A stretch of 64,000 nucleotides of DNA from Roseibium album (GTDB taxonomy: Bacteria > Pseudomonadota > Alphaproteobacteria > Rhizobiales > Stappiaceae), in NCBI GenBank assembly GCA_001404055.1, contig CXTY01000016.1, positions 1-64,000 of the forward strand, given 5' to 3'. Under the pieces are notes generated by a model that had not been told where the DNA came from, did not search any database, and saw only the letters and a list, made by a program, of their open reading frames with translations. How positions within the stretch are numbered: the stretch's first letter is position 1; every line of letters starts with the position of its first letter. Of the stretch, positions 38,194 through 49,580 are shown piece after piece. Position numbers and translations under genes: made by a program.

Positions 38194-40641
38194 TTATTGT
38201 GCTCTTGCTGTGCGCCTCAGTGACGCCCGTGTCACCGTGCCTGGCTTGTGCCACGGGCGGGGCGGATCGGGTATTGCGTAGCGTATTTTGGTGATCAATG
38301 GGTATTGTTGTGCTGCATCCAACTTGGATGCTGACATAGTTACTACACCCGCCGACCCACCTTCGTCGGTGTTGGCGCCGTTCGCTTCATGTTTGGTGCC
38401 TGCAACAGTTTGCACTCGCCATTCATTGGTAAGCCAGATTGAAACCGCCCCTTTTGTGGTTCTTACACTTTTATCGAGAACAAATTCGGCCTTGCAGTTC
38501 TCCGGAGCGATTAGGTCGGACACGATCAAATCGGCATAGCGGCAATCCTGAAAGAATGCTTCCGCTGTCTTGGGCAAGGCAACCTTTAACGGGGTGCTCG
38601 GTTCGCTATTCTCTCGGTCCCCGGCAATTGTGGAATACCCTGAGACCACGCAACCTCGCCCGTCACACTGTCGTTGATCTGATTTTATCTTGCGCGATTT
38701 AATCGCACTCCCATCAACGCCTTCCCGCTGCAACCAGATCTCTGACACAAAAGAGCTTCTGCTCGAAGAGAGCCGAAGCGTACCATCTGCATCCCGCGCA
38801 GCAATGCGCGTGCCGGAGTTGGCGATCTGGATATCTGGAGGCCTCTCCATGGCGATCAGTACAGACCCCACCGCAAAGGGGAGTCCGGCAAACAACCTCC
38901 ACCGCCCTGGAACTAGCAGGGAAATAAAGAGTGCCGTCATGAAAAGAAACGTTGTGAGCGCACCGATATTGCCAATCATTCCTGCGCCGTCGCCGAGATC
39001 TGCGGTAAATGCGGCGATCTTCAACAGAAGAGACAGGCCGAATGACATGACTGTCAAAGGCAGCGCGGCAAGGCCCAGCGGCATCAGGACAAGGGCCAGC
39101 ACACCCATGGGCATGATCAGCAGCGAAAAGACCGGCATGCCCAGCAGGTTGCCAAGCAGCCCGTAAGGGGCAACGCGTCCAAAATGATGCGCGCCAATGA
39201 TCCCTGTCGCCAATCCGGCAACGAACGCGGTCACTAACAAGCCTGCGCCCCACTTGCATACAAAAATAATTGCGCGTGAAAACCGGCCTCGTTCCCGACG
39301 TGCATCATTATCTTTCCCTGCCCGGTGTGCGCGCCATAGTTCATACACCGCGACCAGGCAGATCACCGCTGCGAAGGACATTTGAAATCCAGGATAAAAA
39401 AGCCGTTCAGGCGCAATAAGAAGCAAGACCAGCCCGGCAAGCGCAACGCTTCGCAGTGTCAGAGCCCGCCTTCCAAGAAAAACTCCAAAGAATACCAGGG
39501 CCACCATCAAGAATGACCGCTGAGTCGCAACGGAAGCGCCGGAGAGAACAAGATAGGCACTTGCGGCAAGAAGTGCTGATAACGCAGCCCACTTGTGAAT
39601 GGGCCAGCGGAGCGTCAGTGGCGGAAAGAGCGCCAGAAGCAAAAGCGTCACCCCGTATGCGCCGCCGGCGAAAAGGGCCATATGCAGTCCCGAAATGGCA
39701 AGTATGTGCGCCAGACCAGCTGCTCTCAGATCTTGTTCCCGGTCTTTGCTGATGGCACTCCGATCACCGACGAGCAGCGCAACTGCAAGTGCTGCTTCTG
39801 GGCCTCGCTGAAGTGTGGCATTTATCCGCCCAGCAAGCATGTTCCGCAACGCCTGTACTTTTGCAGCCGCAAGCAAACCTACGGAAGCTTTCGAACCGGT
39901 GATTGGGACAGGTGGACCGAAACTAAACCCCGACGCACCTATTTGAGAATAGTAGGCACGATAAGAAAAATCATAACTCCCCGGGCTCACCGGCCCTGAG
40001 GGTGGAAACAGTCTCGCCTTGACACGAACCTGGTTTCCAACCTCCACCTGGCTATCTGCGGGTATGCGGAGCCTCACAATTTTTGGAAACACGATCTTGT
40101 TGACTGGTCGTTCGTTAAACGAACCTACCTGCAGCAGGATCCTCTTACCCGTGGCCCTTTTTTGCAATTGGAGAACATGGCCGGTGAGCGTCGCGCTCAT
40201 TGCCTCACCGAGCCTCGGAGCGTCCACATATGCTGTGCGGATGGACGCTGCCGTCAGGCCACAAACAAGCATAAGCATCAGGACAACAGGCTTCCCGGGC
40301 GATCTGAGACGGCTTGCGATAAAGACCGGAATACACCCCAGAAAAAGCAGGCAGGTCAGCACTACCCAGTTTGGTTCTTCCGGCAACAATCTGTAAATCG
40401 CAATACCGGCGGCAAATGAAAATGTACACCAGAGGAGACCATGGTTATCCCAGTAAGGATCTTCGATAAAAACGTCGCGACCTTGCCTGCCTCCTACCAG
40501 TTTTTGCCAGACCGGTTCCTGAATCCCTGCGCGATCAAACCCGCCTCTAAAACGGTCGAATATTCTGCTTGAGGAATCCTTCGAGCCAGCGAAGCTGGCA
40601 TCGCTGTCATCCTGCAAAATATCCCTTTCCTCTTGCACCAA
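38194..40641 (-). CDS. comEC: ComEC/Rec2-family DNA uptake channel protein
   Basis: An 815-residue multi-pass inner-membrane protein. The N-terminal part has three early helices and a DUF4131 domain (about 80-240). The Competence domain (about 270-545) contains the diagnostic [16 protein letters not shown] and many helices. The last 240 residues are soluble but lack the HxHxDH metallo-beta-lactamase motif seen in Gram-positive ComEC; this short tail is usual in Rhizobiales. Translation starts at TTG 40641 or the adjacent GTG 40638, both preceded by AGGAA. The protein would translocate single-stranded DNA into the cytoplasm; whether the host is competent is not known. It is divergent from gltX. 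Confidence 0.92.
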   Translation of the reverse strand: MVQEERDILQDDSDASFAGSKDSSSRIFDRFRGGFDRAGIQEPVWQKLVGGRQGRDVFIEDPYWDNHGLLWCTFSFAAGIAIYRLLPEEPNWVVLTCLLFLGCIPVFIASRLRSPGKPVVLMLMLVCGLTAASIRTAYVDAPRLGEAMSATLTGHVLQLQKRATGKRILLQVGSFNERPVNKIVFPKIVRLRIPADSQVEVGNQVRVKARLFPPSGPVSPGSYDFSYRAYYSQIGASGFSFGPPVPITGSKASVGLLAAAKVQALRNMLAGRINATLQRGPEAALAVALLVGDRSAISKDREQDLRAAGLAHILAISGLHMALFAGGAYGVTLLLLALFPPLTLRWPIHKWAALSALLAASAYLVLSGASVATQRSFLMVALVFFGVFLGRRALTLRSVALAGLVLLLIAPERLFYPGFQMSFAAVICLVAVYELWRAHRAGKDNDARRERGRFSRAIIFVCKWGAGLLVTAFVAGLATGIIGAHHFGRVAPYGLLGNLLGMPVFSLLIMPMGVLALVLMPLGLAALPLTVMSFGLSLLLKIAAFTADLGDGAGMIGNIGALTTFLFMTALFISLLVPGRWRLFAGLPFAVGSVLIAMERPPDIQIANSGTRIAARDADGTLRLSSSRSSFVSEIWLQREGVDGSAIKSRKIKSDQRQCDGRGCVVSGYSTIAGDRENSEPSTPLKVALPKTAEAFFQDCRYADLIVSDLIAPENCKAEFVLDKSVRTTKGAVSIWLTNEWRVQTVAGTKHEANGANTDEGGSAGVVTMSASKLDAAQQYPLITKIRYAIPDPPRPWHKPGTVTRASLRRTARAQ

Positions 40642-40778
40642 CGCTTCCTGCGTCCTTTCTCCGGCATGAAGAAACGGCCGAGGCCCTATTTTGCCTCGTC
40701 AAAGCCTGTGCTAAGACCGCGCAACCAATTGAGGCGCTCTATGCGCCCTTATTCTTACAGAGACTTTCAAAAAGCACC

Positions 40779-42203
40779 ATGGCTCAAAAAATCGTCACGC
40801 GCTTCGCGCCATCCCCAACAGGCTTCCTTCATATCGGCGGCGCCAGAACCGCTCTTTTCAATTGGCTGTTTGCCAAACATGCCGGCGGGAAGATGTTACT
40901 TCGTATTGAGGACACAGATCGCGCCCGCTCTACGCAAGAAGCCGTTGATGCCTTGGTAGATGGTCTGTCCTGGCTCGGTCTGGATTGGGATGGGGATCCA
41001 ATTTCCCAGTTTTCCCGCGTTGATCGGCACAAGGAAGCCGTTGAGCAGATGCTGGCAAATGGATCGGCCTATCGCTGCTATTGCTCACCGGAAGAAGTGG
41101 ATGCAATGCGCGAGAAGGCACGTGCCGAAGGCCGTCCACCACGCTACGACGGCACCTGGCGTGACCGTGATCAGTCTGAGGCACCGGAAGGCGTGGCTCC
41201 TGTGGTTCGTCTAAAATCACCTAATGAGGGCGAAACAATCGTTGACGACATGGTTCAGGGCCGTGTCGTGATCCCGAACAAGGATCTCGACGATTTTGTC
41301 CTGACACGTTCTGACGGAACGCCAACCTATATGCTCGCCGTCGTGGTCGACGATCATGACATGGGCGTCACACATATTATTCGCGGCGTCGACCACCTGA
41401 CCAACGCCGCCCGTCAGACCCTGATTTTCAATGCGCTTGGATGGAATGTGCCTGCCATGGCCCATATTCCGCTTATCCATGGTCCGGATGGTGCGAAACT
41501 TTCCAAACGTCATGGTGCTACGGGAGCAGAAGCTTACCGGGCCATGGGTTACCTGCCACAGGCCATGCGGAACTATCTCGCACGCCTTGGCTGGAGCCAT
41601 GGTGACGAGGAGATCATGTCCCTGGATGACATGATCAAATGGTTTGGAATGGATACCGTTGGTCAATCCGCGGCGCGATTCGATTTCAAGAAACTCGAAA
41701 ATCTCAACGGCCATTACATGCGCGCAACCGATGATTCCGAGCTTCTGGATCATTGGAAGGTCTATTTGGCGCATGTCGAAAATGGAGAAACCATTCTCAA
41801 TTGGCTCTCGGCTACTGAAAATGAAAAAACCGCCCTCGCCGCGCTATCTGGCCTTAAAGAACGAGCCAAGACGCTGGTCGAATTGACGCAGAGCGCATCC
41901 TATCTCTGGCGCCAACGACCGCTCGACAAGGACGAAAAGGCAGAAAAAATCCTGACCGATGAAGCCAAGTCCATTCTGGGAGAACTTCACGACACTTTAA
42001 ATGGTGTTGTTGATTGGACCTCAGAGAACCTGGAAACTTCCGTAAAGACGTATGCCGAAGAAAAAGAATTGAAACTTGGCAAGGTTGCCCAGCCACTTCG
42101 CGCTGCACTCACGGGTCGTGGCACGTCTCCTGGAATTTATGACGTCCTGATTGCCCTGGGTCGGGATGAGTCACTCGGACGTATCAAGGATCAGTCTGTC
42201 TGA
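40779..42203 (+). CDS. gltX: Glutamyl-tRNA synthetase
   Basis: A 474-residue class I aminoacyl-tRNA synthetase charging tRNA-Glu (and in many Alphaproteobacteria, through a second paralogue, tRNA-Gln). The HIGH motif reads [18 protein letters not shown] (about residues 9-26) and the KMSKS motif is [11 protein letters not shown] near 240. YCYCSPEE-like zinc remnants and the anticodon-binding helical domain follow. ATG 40779 begins [15 protein letters not shown]; the frame remains open 70 codons upstream but overlaps the comEC start and lacks family similarity. It sits between comEC and gltA as usual for this group. Confidence 0.96.
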   Translation: MAQKIVTRFAPSPTGFLHIGGARTALFNWLFAKHAGGKMLLRIEDTDRARSTQEAVDALVDGLSWLGLDWDGDPISQFSRVDRHKEAVEQMLANGSAYRCYCSPEEVDAMREKARAEGRPPRYDGTWRDRDQSEAPEGVAPVVRLKSPNEGETIVDDMVQGRVVIPNKDLDDFVLTRSDGTPTYMLAVVVDDHDMGVTHIIRGVDHLTNAARQTLIFNALGWNVPAMAHIPLIHGPDGAKLSKRHGATGAEAYRAMGYLPQAMRNYLARLGWSHGDEEIMSLDDMIKWFGMDTVGQSAARFDFKKLENLNGHYMRATDDSELLDHWKVYLAHVENGETILNWLSATENEKTALAALSGLKERAKTLVELTQSASYLWRQRPLDKDEKAEKILTDEAKSILGELHDTLNGVVDWTSENLETSVKTYAEEKELKLGKVAQPLRAALTGRGTSPGIYDVLIALGRDESLGRIKDQSV

Positions 42204-42236
42204 GGCCTGCCGCTGGATTTCCAGCATTTAGCCTGT

Positions 42237-42271
42237 AAAAAAGCCGGGTTGGTTCTCAAACGCTAACCCGG
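42237..42271 (-). terminator. Minus-strand-oriented hairpin between gltX and gltA
   Basis: CCGGGTT (42244-42250) pairs with AACCCGG (42265-42271) over a 14-base loop. Six A residues (42237-42242) lie beside the left arm, so the T run exists only for minus-strand transcripts, although both flanking genes are on the plus strand. Confidence 0.5.
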
Positions 42272-42352
42272 TCTATGACCAAAGCGTTAGGTCCCCCAAC
42301 TTGCGGCAGTGCGGTAAATGGGCTAGGCAAGACGCGAATATTACTCCAGTGC

Positions 42353-42408
42353 CGTACCGGCCAATTGACATGGGGTCCCTATTTCGGGGCCGTCATTGAA
42401 CCGGTACG
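42353..42408. promoter_or_regulatory. Inverted repeat in the gltA upstream region
   Basis: CGTACCGG (42353-42360) and CCGGTACG (42401-42408) are a perfect 8-bp inverted pair separated by 40 bases, ending 27 bases before the gltA start. TTGACA at 42365-42370 lies inside. It may be a leader structure or a two-site operator. Confidence 0.35.
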
Positions 42409-42435
42409 CCTGTATAACGCAAAGGGGTTTTCTGA

Positions 42436-43728
42436 ATGGCCGACAACAACGCCAAGCTCAACGTCAGAGGTAACTCACACGACTTCGACGTTCTTGACGG
42501 ATCCATCGGACCGTCGGTGGTGAACATTTCGTCCTTGTACAAGGACACAGGCATTTTCACTTACGACCCGGGCTTCACTTCGACCGCATCATGCGAATCC
42601 AAGATCACTTACATTGATGGCGACGAAGGAACTTTGCTTTATCGTGGTTATCCGATTGAGCAGCTTGCCGATCATGGCGATTTCCTCGAGTCCTGTTATC
42701 TGTTGCTTTACGGCGAGCTCCCGACAAACGTGCAAAAGGAAGATTTTGTCCAGCGCGTGACGTATCACACCATGATCCATGAGCAGATGAACCGGTTTTT
42801 CTCCGGCTTTCGTCGCGACGCTCACCCAATGGCAATCGTGTGCGGGATCGTGGGTGCGCTCTCCGCTTTCTATCATGACTCCACAGACATCACGGATCCG
42901 CACCAGCGTATGGTCGCATCGCTGCGCATGATCGCAAAGATGCCAACGATCGCTGCAATGGCCTACAAGTACCACGTCGGGCAGCCATTCGTTTATCCGC
43001 GTAATGATCTCGGCTATGCAGCCAACTTCCTGCATATGTGCTTTGCAGTCCCTTGCGAAGAATACAAGGTCAACCCGGTTCTTGCGCGCGCCATGGACAG
43101 AATTTTCATCCTGCACGCAGACCATGAGCAGAACGCGTCAACTTCTACAGTGCGTCTCGCCGGTTCTTCAGGCGCTAACCCGTTTGCTTGTATTGCTGCG
43201 GGCATTGCGTGCCTCTGGGGCCCGGCTCATGGCGGCGCAAACGAAGCAGCGCTCAACATGCTATCTGAAATTGGCAGCGTTGACCGCATTCCTGAATACG
43301 TCGCCCGTGCAAAGGACAAGAACGATCCGTTCCGCCTCATGGGCTTTGGCCACAGGGTTTATAAGAACTACGACCCGCGTGCGCGCATCATGCAAAAAAC
43401 AACCCATGAAGTCCTTAGCGAACTCGGAATCAAAGACGATCCGCTGCTTGATGTGGCAATGGAGTTGGAAAAAATCGCGCTCAACGACGAGTATTTTGTT
43501 GAGAAGAAGCTTTACCCGAACATTGACTTCTACTCCGGCATCACCCTACGCGCACTCGGCTTCCCAACAACCATGTTCACCGTGTTGTTCGCTGTTGCCC
43601 GCACCGTCGGTTGGATCGCGCAGTGGAAAGAAATGGTGGAAGATCCGTCCCAGCGCATCGGCCGTCCGCGTCAGCTCTACTCAGGTGCCACGAAGCGCGA
43701 CTACATGCCGATTGATCAGCGTCGTTAA
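42436..43728 (+). CDS. gltA: Type II citrate synthase
   Basis: A 430-residue hexameric-type enzyme condensing oxaloacetate and acetyl-CoA at entry to the TCA cycle. It has the N-terminal beta domain of Gram-negative type II enzymes ([23 protein letters not shown]). Active-site segments are [42 protein letters not shown] and YPNIDFYSG, giving the catalytic His/His/Asp set. Length equals the family norm. A strong terminator follows. Its leader holds an inverted repeat and its promoter. Gene order gltX-gltA-lpxB is conserved in Rhizobiales, although here a chemoreceptor gene interrupts it. Confidence 0.97.
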   Translation: MADNNAKLNVRGNSHDFDVLDGSIGPSVVNISSLYKDTGIFTYDPGFTSTASCESKITYIDGDEGTLLYRGYPIEQLADHGDFLESCYLLLYGELPTNVQKEDFVQRVTYHTMIHEQMNRFFSGFRRDAHPMAIVCGIVGALSAFYHDSTDITDPHQRMVASLRMIAKMPTIAAMAYKYHVGQPFVYPRNDLGYAANFLHMCFAVPCEEYKVNPVLARAMDRIFILHADHEQNASTSTVRLAGSSGANPFACIAAGIACLWGPAHGGANEAALNMLSEIGSVDRIPEYVARAKDKNDPFRLMGFGHRVYKNYDPRARIMQKTTHEVLSELGIKDDPLLDVAMELEKIALNDEYFVEKKLYPNIDFYSGITLRALGFPTTMFTVLFAVARTVGWIAQWKEMVEDPSQRIGRPRQLYSGATKRDYMPIDQRR

Positions 43729-43778
43729 ACGTATCGCTATAGGACGCTGTCACGACTGCGTCTTTACCAGCAAACAAG

Positions 43779-43810
43779 AAATGCCCTTGGTGATTCCAGG
43801 GGCATTTTTT
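43779..43810 (+). terminator. Intrinsic terminator of gltA
   Basis: AATGCCC-TTGG and CCA-GGGGCATT form a stem with a TGATT loop and one bulge, followed by TTTTT. It starts 50 bases after the gltA stop. Confidence 0.85.
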
Positions 43811-44148
43811 ATTGACTAACTCAAAGGAATGAAAAAAACCAAGAAATTACTTTCCCCAAAATGGAATGCATCCAAACAGGCCTTCCAATTCGATGATTAC
43901 AATACGACTTTACTACTACTACACTCATAAAATCAGCATATTTGCCCACACATCACACCTAGAGATCAAAAAGAATCTACTAAAGTTTTAATACTTATAG
44001 AATACCCATTCATTTTACATAGACACAAATTCATTTTTTCTTACTATTACTAACGAGCTAGAGATATTTACAATTAATAAGGATTCTTTTCTTACGATCC
44101 TCAGAAATAAGCGTTTGCTTACATCGCTGGGGACATCGTGAGGTTGAT
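43811..44148. other. AT-rich gap upstream of the chemoreceptor gene
   Basis: No gene is seen in this strikingly AT-rich 338-base stretch. It carries the chemoreceptor promoter and ends with GAGG eight bases before its ATG. No clear dyad was found. Confidence 0.5.
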
Positions 44149-46575
44149 ATGCAATTCTTGAAATTTGCTTCGGACTTAAAATTTGGCAAAAAAGTTGGTG
44201 GCAGTTTTGCAGCTGTTGTCGCGCTAACCGGGATTGTGGGATCCGTTGGCGCTTACAGCGTTTTGACCCTCTCTGAACGTATGGAAGTTGCCAAACAGTC
44301 AACCTCGACAATTGCGCAACTTCAAAACCTGGCAAGCCAACGAGAAGACTTTTTGTCTTCTCAGGATATTCAAGCAGCAGAAGCAGCCATGGTTGACATT
44401 GAAGGCCTTACAAAAGAGCTCTCTGTCCTTGAAAACCAACTTAAGGGTGAACCCCAAGCGCAAATTTCGGTCGCAGAAGCTGGCGCTGCCGTCTCCCAGT
44501 TTCGTGAAGCCTTTGAGCAAGTTGTAAAACTCACGCAGATTCAGGCAGCCAAACGCTCCGAACTTGAAGGAGCTGTTCAGGACCTCGAAACAGTGGCTTC
44601 TGAAATACTCGGCAAAACATTTTTTGCCCGCGATGGCGTCAGTGCAGACGACGCGCACGCTAGAAAAACGCTGGTACAGGCCAACAAGGTTGGGCAGGCT
44701 GCCGCCAGCTTTCAGGAAGAAACACTAACGCTTCAAAACATTTTCAATGGCATTGCCAACAACGCCAAACAACTGGCGGCGGTGACAGAGCGGGTAAACG
44801 CACTGGTACCTTCTGCAAAAAAACTTGCAGCCAGCAACATCGACGGGGTCGACCCGGCTGCATTCCGTGCACTGGCAACGAAGACCACAGAGCTGGCCCA
44901 AACTCTGCAAAAGCTTGCAGAAACAAAAGACTACATCGCGATTTTTGATCTCACAGATGCCGCAAAGGCCGGCTTCGCAGAACTCGTCGAAAACTCGAAA
45001 AAAATTCGCTCTGAAGCAACCGCGGCGATCGACAAGGTTTACGCACAAGCCGACGAGATCAAGAAGCGCTTTTACACCGTCGACAACGTTTCGGGCACAG
45101 TTATGCAGCTTGAAGCAGACGCAATGGACGTTAAAGCATCTGCATTCTACTTCATGCTCACCCCGAAGGATGAAACCAAGCAGGCTGTCCTGGACGGTGT
45201 CGTTGGTCTTAACAAGCTGGCAACCCGCCTTGAAAAAAGCGCAAAGGCTTTCCCTTCCATTGCAGACAAGGTTCCGGCCGTCCAGGGCTCAATCAAGACT
45301 TTTGGCGCGTCTTTCGAAGAAATGGCTACCAATCAATTTACGCTGGCTGGCCAGATTAACACCATGAAGGACCTGTCAAAGACCGTTCAGGCGCAGATCT
45401 CTACTATTTCTGCTGACCAAAGCGCTGCTGCACAGGCTTCCAGCACCAGTGCGCTGGGTGTGATCAGCCTGGCACTTCTTGCTGCTGTACTGGCGGGAAC
45501 GGGCCTCGCAATTGCGCTGAATTATGCCGTAACACGTCCGCTGCGCCGGACAACGGAAACGATGTCCAAACTTGCCGAAGGCGATACAGATGTCGACATC
45601 GCAGGAATTGAGCGTGGTGACGAGATCGGAGACATGACGCGAACAATGCAGGTGTTCAGAGACAATGCAGTTGAACGTTTGCGCTTGCAGTCTGAAACCG
45701 AGCAGGAGCAACAAGAACGTGCTGAGCGGCAGTCTCGCATTGAAGATCTGATTTCTGGTTTCCGCAACAAGGCGGAAGAAGTTCTCGGATCGGTTGGCGA
45801 AACAGCCCAGACTCTCGATGGCACGGCACACGATCTCAGTTCGATTGCCAACCAGAACTCCAGTCTCGCTGACAGCACCTATGGCGTAACAGACGAAGCA
45901 ACGCAAAACGTGCAGACGGTCGCAAGCGCGGCTGAGGAACTGGCAGCCTCGATCGCCGAGATTTCCCGGCAGGTCAATCAGACAACACAAGTTGTCGAAA
46001 AGGCAACTGAAGGCACTCAGGTCACCAACGAGAAGGTTCAGAGCCTGTCAACGGCCGCGACAAAAATTGGTGAAGTTGTCAGCTTAATCCAGGCCATCGC
46101 CGAGCAAACAAATTTGCTTGCCTTGAATGCGACAATTGAAGCTGCACGTGCAGGTGAAGCAGGTAAGGGGTTCGCTGTTGTTGCTGCAGAGGTGAAGGAG
46201 CTTGCCACTCAAACTTCAAAAGCAACGGATGAAATCGGCGGACAAATCTCCGAAATCCAGGACGCGACCAAGGACGCTGTATCTGCGATCGAGGCGATTA
46301 CTGAGACAATGGATGAGGTCAACGAATACACCTCCACCATCGCAGCGGCTGTTGAACAGCAGGGCGCAGCGACAAATGAGATCTCGGTGAATGTCCAACG
46401 CGCTGCAGAAGGTACCGGATCGGTGAAAACCAATATGTCTGAACTATCCCAAGCGGTTGCCCAGACAAGTCAATCTGCAAACCTTGTTCTTGGCGCGTCC
46501 AGCGAATTGTCTCAGAAGACAGACATGCTGCAACAGGAAGTCGGGCACTTCCTCGATAATGTTGCAAACGCCTGA
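44149..46575 (+). CDS. Methyl-accepting chemotaxis protein with large periplasmic domain
   Basis: An 808-residue transmembrane chemoreceptor. TM1 (about 18-38) and TM2 (about 433-455) enclose a helical periplasmic domain of nearly 400 residues, of the size of HBM-like (helical bimodular) sensors. HAMP follows (about 456-508). The cytoplasmic signalling hairpin tip [31 protein letters not shown] (about 652-682) is canonical, here split into [15 protein letters not shown] and [16 protein letters not shown]. The C-terminus (FLDNVANA) lacks a CheR-tethering pentapeptide. It is probably a recent insertion in the gltA-lpxB interval, with AT-rich leader and its own terminator. Ligand unknown. Confidence 0.93.
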   Translation: MQFLKFASDLKFGKKVGGSFAAVVALTGIVGSVGAYSVLTLSERMEVAKQSTSTIAQLQNLASQREDFLSSQDIQAAEAAMVDIEGLTKELSVLENQLKGEPQAQISVAEAGAAVSQFREAFEQVVKLTQIQAAKRSELEGAVQDLETVASEILGKTFFARDGVSADDAHARKTLVQANKVGQAAASFQEETLTLQNIFNGIANNAKQLAAVTERVNALVPSAKKLAASNIDGVDPAAFRALATKTTELAQTLQKLAETKDYIAIFDLTDAAKAGFAELVENSKKIRSEATAAIDKVYAQADEIKKRFYTVDNVSGTVMQLEADAMDVKASAFYFMLTPKDETKQAVLDGVVGLNKLATRLEKSAKAFPSIADKVPAVQGSIKTFGASFEEMATNQFTLAGQINTMKDLSKTVQAQISTISADQSAAAQASSTSALGVISLALLAAVLAGTGLAIALNYAVTRPLRRTTETMSKLAEGDTDVDIAGIERGDEIGDMTRTMQVFRDNAVERLRLQSETEQEQQERAERQSRIEDLISGFRNKAEEVLGSVGETAQTLDGTAHDLSSIANQNSSLADSTYGVTDEATQNVQTVASAAEELAASIAEISRQVNQTTQVVEKATEGTQVTNEKVQSLSTAATKIGEVVSLIQAIAEQTNLLALNATIEAARAGEAGKGFAVVAAEVKELATQTSKATDEIGGQISEIQDATKDAVSAIEAITETMDEVNEYTSTIAAAVEQQGAATNEISVNVQRAAEGTGSVKTNMSELSQAVAQTSQSANLVLGASSELSQKTDMLQQEVGHFLDNVANA

Positions 46576-46620
46576 TGGTGCTTGTTTGGTCTTATTGACC
46601 GACTAAATATGATTAGAAGG

Positions 46621-46657
46621 CCCCGGCAACCAGAAGGTTCCGGGGTTCTTTAATTTT
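46621..46657 (+). terminator. Intrinsic terminator of the chemoreceptor gene
   Basis: CCCCGGCAACC (46621-46631) pairs with GGTTCCGGGG (46636-46645) with one bulge, followed by TTCTTTAATTTTT. It lies 46 bases after the chemoreceptor stop and 47 before the convergent lpxB stop. Confidence 0.85.
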
Positions 46658-46703
46658 TGGAAGTCAATTTCATCTGCACGGCAAAACTGGCGCAATCCGG
46701 GTT

Positions 46704-47891
46704 TTACGAGGGCCCGATGTTCATGGTCCCCAGAACCACCTTTGCTGCTTCCCCACTTTGGCTGTGTCCGTCCGGCAGGCGCATCACCTTTTCAAGACGC
46801 TTAAACTCTGCAATCTGGTCGGCACGCTCAGAACCGTCCGACATCAGTTCTTTCAGGTTGCTAGCGAGAATTTCAGATTTAACCTGGTCATCCAGAAACT
46901 CCGGAACAGCCTTTGTTCCGAGTATGATGTTTGGCAGTACAAAAGAGTTCAGGTTCGAAAACTTGAATATCCGATTGAGTTCAATCATGCGACGAAAAAA
47001 CCAATCGATCTTGTAGGCCACGACCATCGGTACACCTGCAAGAGCCAGTTCCAATGACACTGTGCCTGAAGCTGCAAGTGCCGCATGTGCACGGCGAAAA
47101 GCTGCTCTTTTAGCATCCAGGCCGACAACAACTTTTGGCTGAACTGGCCAATCGGAAATACCCTTTCGAATCCTGTCTTCCAGATGTGCCACAGCAGGCA
47201 GAACAAATTCAGTTTCAGGAAAATCTTGTTTTATCCGTGCGACCGTTTCACCAAATACACCCAAAAGCCGGTCAACTTCACCGCGCCTGCTTCCCGGAAG
47301 AACCAGCATAACCCGACTTTGTTCCTTCAAAGATCTTCGCTCGCCCTCGGAAGGACGCAAAACTGAAGCGCTTTCACTTAAGGGATGGCCCACATAATGC
47401 GTAGGAGGCCCTCCCAGACGCTCTTGCACAGCAGGCTCGAACGGAAGAAGCGCAAGCAACTCATCCACATACGCGCTCATTTTTTTCGCCCTGCCAGGCC
47501 GCCACGCCCAAACAGAAGGCGACACATATCCAACGATTGGAATATGGGGTGCGCGCTTTCGAACGCGCTTTGCAACGCTATGTGTAAAATCCGGACTATC
47601 TATGATGACCAGCACATCAGGCTCGGCAGCGATAACTGCGTCAACTGTCTGGTAAACTCTCCGCACAATGAGTGGCAGACGTGCAAGAACCGCGCTTATT
47701 CCCATGACGGAAACATCTGACATCGGAAAGAAACTGGTCAGACCAAGGCCAGTCATACGCTCGCCGCCGACACCGCAATAGCGAACACTACCTTCAAGCG
47801 TTTCGTTCAGCGATCTGATGAGTTCTGAACCCAGCTGGTCTCCGGATTCTTCGCCTGCAACAAGGCAGATGGTCGGCATACGTTCGTTCAT
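46704..47891 (-). CDS. lpxB: Lipid-A-disaccharide synthase
   Basis: A 395-residue peripheral membrane glycosyltransferase (GT19) joining UDP-2,3-diacylglucosamine and lipid X. Typical segments are CLVAGEESGDQLGSELI at the start, GVGGERMTGLGLTS, VIIDSPDFTHSVAKRVRK, VGYVSPSVWAWRPGRAKKM, LPFEPAV, PGSRRGEVDRL and the C-terminal SGTVSLELALAGVPMVVAYKIDW. Its ATG overlaps the lpxI stop (ATGA). It is the last gene of the minus-strand envelope run, converging on the chemoreceptor terminator. Confidence 0.96.
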   Translation of the reverse strand: MNERMPTICLVAGEESGDQLGSELIRSLNETLEGSVRYCGVGGERMTGLGLTSFFPMSDVSVMGISAVLARLPLIVRRVYQTVDAVIAAEPDVLVIIDSPDFTHSVAKRVRKRAPHIPIVGYVSPSVWAWRPGRAKKMSAYVDELLALLPFEPAVQERLGGPPTHYVGHPLSESASVLRPSEGERRSLKEQSRVMLVLPGSRRGEVDRLLGVFGETVARIKQDFPETEFVLPAVAHLEDRIRKGISDWPVQPKVVVGLDAKRAAFRRAHAALAASGTVSLELALAGVPMVVAYKIDWFFRRMIELNRIFKFSNLNSFVLPNIILGTKAVPEFLDDQVKSEILASNLKELMSDGSERADQIAEFKRLEKVMRLPDGHSQSGEAAKVVLGTMNIGPS

Positions 47892-48772
47892 TCTGAAGGA
47901 TCCCGGTCGATCTTCGACCGGTCAATTCCAATCACAAACAGACCGGCATCATTAGCCTTTCCGAGCGTTACATCTTTCTCGGCAATCAGGGCACCTTGTG
48001 CTTCGATAGCAATACCAGCAAGACCTGCTGCCACAGCCAACTCGATAGTTTTCGGACCGACAGTAGGCAAATCAACGCGAAGGTCCTGGTTGGGCTTCGC
48101 GGTTTTGACTAGAACTCCTGCTCTGCCCTTGGCGCGAACCCTGCCACTTCGCTTGAGGTCAGCGCAACGCTCCAGCATTGCGTCTGTACCCTCTGCCCCT
48201 TCCATGGCGACGACACGACCACCAACAGCGACAGCGGCCTGTCCGATGTCAAGCTCGCCCAGCTTTTCAGTCGCAGTGAGTGCCAGTTCAAGATCGTGCC
48301 AATCACTTTCCTTTGGCTGCACCTGTCCCATAACGCCACTTGAGGCCAAAAGTTGTGGCGCTACATCCCTGATCCCCACGACGCGATACCCTTCAGTTTC
48401 AAAAAGACGGATAACCTTTGTCAACATGCTGTCGTCACCGCCAGTCAAGGCGCGAATAATGGCAGGCAACCGCTTCAGCGTTCCAAAGTCTCCCAATATA
48501 GAGGTGAAGTCCGGGCGCTGCGAGACACCACCAATCAGGAGAACCTCGCGGCAGTCGTTTTTGTTCAGGAAATTGTACAACCTGCCAATCTCGCCCCAAC
48601 CGACCTCGGTATTGGCCAGGCTTCGGGTCCGCTCGTCTGCTTCACCCTTGATTGCAACAAGCTGGTAGTCACGTCCAGCTGTACTGAGCGCGCTTGCTAT
48701 CTGGCGCGGAAGACTACCGTTTCCGGCAATAAGCGCGATGCGTGCCAAATGCTCCTCGCCTGCCCTTAACAT
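47888..48772 (-). CDS. lpxI: UDP-2,3-diacylglucosamine pyrophosphatase LpxI
   Basis: A 294-residue enzyme making lipid X in organisms without LpxH, including Alphaproteobacteria. RIALIAGNGSLPRQIA near the N-terminus, LLIGGVSQRPDF, and the C-terminal DUF1009 segment with AVGGRVVAMEGAEGTDAML and KPNQDLRVDLPTVGPKT identify it. The start is unclear: ATG 48772 is used here, but GTG 48787 (overlapping lpxA) or a TTG beside a GAGGAG Shine-Dalgarno 24 bases downstream are alternatives. Its position between lpxA and lpxB is the standard arrangement. Confidence 0.92.
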   Translation of the reverse strand: MLRAGEEHLARIALIAGNGSLPRQIASALSTAGRDYQLVAIKGEADERTRSLANTEVGWGEIGRLYNFLNKNDCREVLLIGGVSQRPDFTSILGDFGTLKRLPAIIRALTGGDDSMLTKVIRLFETEGYRVVGIRDVAPQLLASSGVMGQVQPKESDWHDLELALTATEKLGELDIGQAAVAVGGRVVAMEGAEGTDAMLERCADLKRSGRVRAKGRAGVLVKTAKPNQDLRVDLPTVGPKTIELAVAAGLAGIAIEAQGALIAEKDVTLGKANDAGLFVIGIDRSKIDRDPSE

Positions 48773-48776
48773 GACT

Positions 48777-49574
48777 TTAGTTTTCACTGCGCGGTATTAG
48801 GAAACGACGATCTTCCTTTTCAAGGATAAAATCTGTAACCGTTTTCACCAGCGGCTGGTCCTGACATTCTTCCGACAACGCCTCTGCGCGGCTGAGAAGT
48901 GACCCCTCGTCGCTTTCAAACAGCACCCGATATGCCGCTCGCAATGCATGAATTTGCTCGCGCGGCACGCCTTTCCGCTTCAAACCAACAAGGTTGAGCC
49001 CTGCAAGACGCCCCCTGTCGCCAATGACAGATCCATATGGAATAACGTCAAATTCAACACCGGTCATACCGCCGATTATTGCGCCAGTGCCTATACGCGA
49101 CCATTGCCTAATTCCACTCAGACCGCCAAGAATGACAAAATCATCCAGTTTCACATGACCCGCAAGCGTTGCGTTATTTGCCAAAATTACATGATTGCCA
49201 ACCTGACAATCGTGACCAACGTGCGTTCCCATCATGAAGAGGCAATTGTCACCAACCTTGGTCAATCCGCCGCCACCTTTGGTGCCGGGGTTCATCGTGA
49301 CATGTTCCCTGATTTGGTTGTTCGCGCCTATCTCAAGATAGGTCTTCTCGCCGGCGAATTTCAGATCTTGAGGTTTGTGGCCAATACTCGCGAACGGGAA
49401 AATATGCGTGCCTGGACCGACACTTGTATGCCCGGCAACCGCAACATGCGCTTCCAACAAGACTTTATTGGCAAGTTTGACGTCTTTTCCGACAATCGAA
49501 TAAGGCCCGATGCGTACCCCGTCTCCGATTACTGCGCCGTCTTCAACAATTGCGGTTGGATGAATTTCAGTCAT
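48777..49574 (-). CDS. lpxA: UDP-N-acetylglucosamine acyltransferase
   Basis: A 265-residue left-handed beta-helix enzyme performing the first acylation of lipid A synthesis. Hexapeptide repeats begin at IHPTAIVEDGAVIGDGVRIGPYS and run to about residue 190; the catalytic His lies in MGTHVGHDCQVGNHVI near 125. FASIGHKPQDLKF and the C-terminal helical part (LVGLKRKGVPREQIHALRAAYR) are typical. It begins six bases after fabZ and its stop is four bases before the chosen lpxI start, so the set is one operon. Confidence 0.97.
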   Translation of the reverse strand: MTEIHPTAIVEDGAVIGDGVRIGPYSIVGKDVKLANKVLLEAHVAVAGHTSVGPGTHIFPFASIGHKPQDLKFAGEKTYLEIGANNQIREHVTMNPGTKGGGGLTKVGDNCLFMMGTHVGHDCQVGNHVILANNATLAGHVKLDDFVILGGLSGIRQWSRIGTGAIIGGMTGVEFDVIPYGSVIGDRGRLAGLNLVGLKRKGVPREQIHALRAAYRVLFESDEGSLLSRAEALSEECQDQPLVKTVTDFILEKEDRRFLIPRSEN

Positions 49575-49580
49575 ATTTCC

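Noticed and set aside
38194..40641. Truncated ComEC lacking the beta-lactamase domain
   Set aside because: A short non-enzymatic C-terminus is common in Rhizobiales ComEC, and no frame damage is visible.
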